From positions 1 to 22,193 of the IMG/VR virus record IMGVR_UViG_3300028600_000021: 22,193 bases of DNA; one strand, written 5' to 3'. Below are positions 21,789 through 22,193 of this stretch, piece after piece (position 1 is the first letter of the stretch; each line of letters starts with the position of its first letter). The position numbers and the translations under genes are program-made. The notes beneath the pieces are model-generated. The model did no database searches, was not told the DNA's origin, and worked only from the letters and a program-made list of their open reading frames with translations. This DNA is from a virus.

Positions 21789-22193
21789 TTAATACGGCGG
21801 CGGGTTTTTTCTATTTTCTTCGTCTATTAAATCTTGGAAATATTCTTCTAAAGCCAAACGTTTAGCTTCTGCAATTTGTCGCCCTTCGCTTGGTACATAT
21901 TTCGAAAGTATAGAATCGGACTTTTTTAAGCTTACGGCCGCTTCGGCAAATAACCGGCGCTTTGTTGTATTGGAAATTTTTAAGGTCCCGTTTTCGTATA
22001 AATAATCGTAAATATGCGGGTTACCCGGTAGGACCATTCCGAATTCTTCGTATTCATTCCGGCACCGCTTAACCCCGCCTTTAAGCATTTCTTCTTTGTC
22101 CCTTTCCGAAAAAGGTTTGGTTTCTACTACCGGGGTTTTGGGTCGGGGTTTTATTTCCCGGTATTCTTTAAAAATCTTACCGACCAAAACGAC
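21789..22193 (-). CDS. Unknown protein, N-terminus cut by window edge
   Basis: The frame is open to the right edge (V V L V G K I F), so the start may lie outside; the only start-like codon inside is a TTG at 22187. At least 134 residues are visible, with a basic Pro-rich beginning (KPRPKTPVVETKPF), a helical middle (TTKRRLFAEAAVSLKKSDSI) and a helical end (EEYFQDLIDEENRKNPPPY). No motif is recognised. It is the most upstream gene of the module in view. Confidence 0.7.
   Translation of the reverse strand, partial: VVLVGKIFKEYREIKPRPKTPVVETKPFSERDKEEMLKGGVKRCRNEYEEFGMVLPGNPHIYDYLYENGTLKISNTTKRRLFAEAAVSLKKSDSILSKYVPSEGRQIAEAKRLALEEYFQDLIDEENRKNPPPY

Noticed and set aside
21784-21791. TAAGTTTG as a second TAnnTTTG promoter before 21733
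   Set aside because: The -7 match overlaps the end of the upstream gene and no -33 TTTG lies at a fitting distance, so it is not listed as a feature.
1-22193. CRISPR array, tRNA, insertion sequence or integrase
   Set aside because: No regularly spaced repeats, no cloverleaf-like stretch, and no transposase or integrase motif was seen.

Overview
The window is one side of a tailed double-stranded DNA phage or prophage. All convincing genes lie on the minus strand, so transcription and gene order run from the right end of the window to the left. The phage families, the A-rich leaders before start codons with no visible Shine-Dalgarno, and a TAnnTTTG-type -7 box point to a host in the Bacteroidota. 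This is inferred from sequence style and family memory, with no database search. The tape measure protein of 1119 residues, and no sheath gene in view, suggest a siphovirus with a long flexible tail.

From right to left, 22193 to about 16700 is an early or middle module of small, tightly packed and often overlapping genes. It holds a NinB-like protein, an HNH nuclease, a DUF7694-type protein, a 57-residue UVR-motif protein, a single-stranded DNA-binding protein with the acidic DDDDLPF tail, a RusA-type Holliday junction resolvase and a SEC-C zinc-motif protein, with several unrecognised small proteins. Together they suggest DNA replication, recombination and repair. No polymerase, helicase or strand-annealing recombinase lies inside the window.

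From 16602 to 15730 comes a protein of unknown role, then about 400 bases rich in DNA and RNA symmetry: two long inverted repeats, a terminator-like hairpin, a dyad over a start codon, a short direct repeat and a 14-bp palindrome. One 57-residue gene sits inside it. This stretch directly precedes the terminase genes, so it is the best candidate in the window for a late-operon control region or a packaging site.

From 15729 to 1 is the late module: small and large terminase, a membrane-anchored coiled-coil protein, a beta-rich protein that may be the major tail (tube) protein, a small protein, portal, a linker protein with a HeH/LEM-like C-terminus, scaffold, major capsid protein, a terminator, a 382-residue structural protein, a gp10-like head-tail connector, a probable tail completion protein, a small membrane protein, the tail assembly chaperone pair, the tape measure protein, and a tail protein cut by the left edge. 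The chaperone pair carries an A AAA AAG slippery heptamer whose -1 frame is open for 119 codons to the base before the tape measure start, a textbook G/GT arrangement.

The largest compositional oddity is that reading the whole window by eye found no GATC and no CTAG, where roughly 80 of each would be expected by chance.
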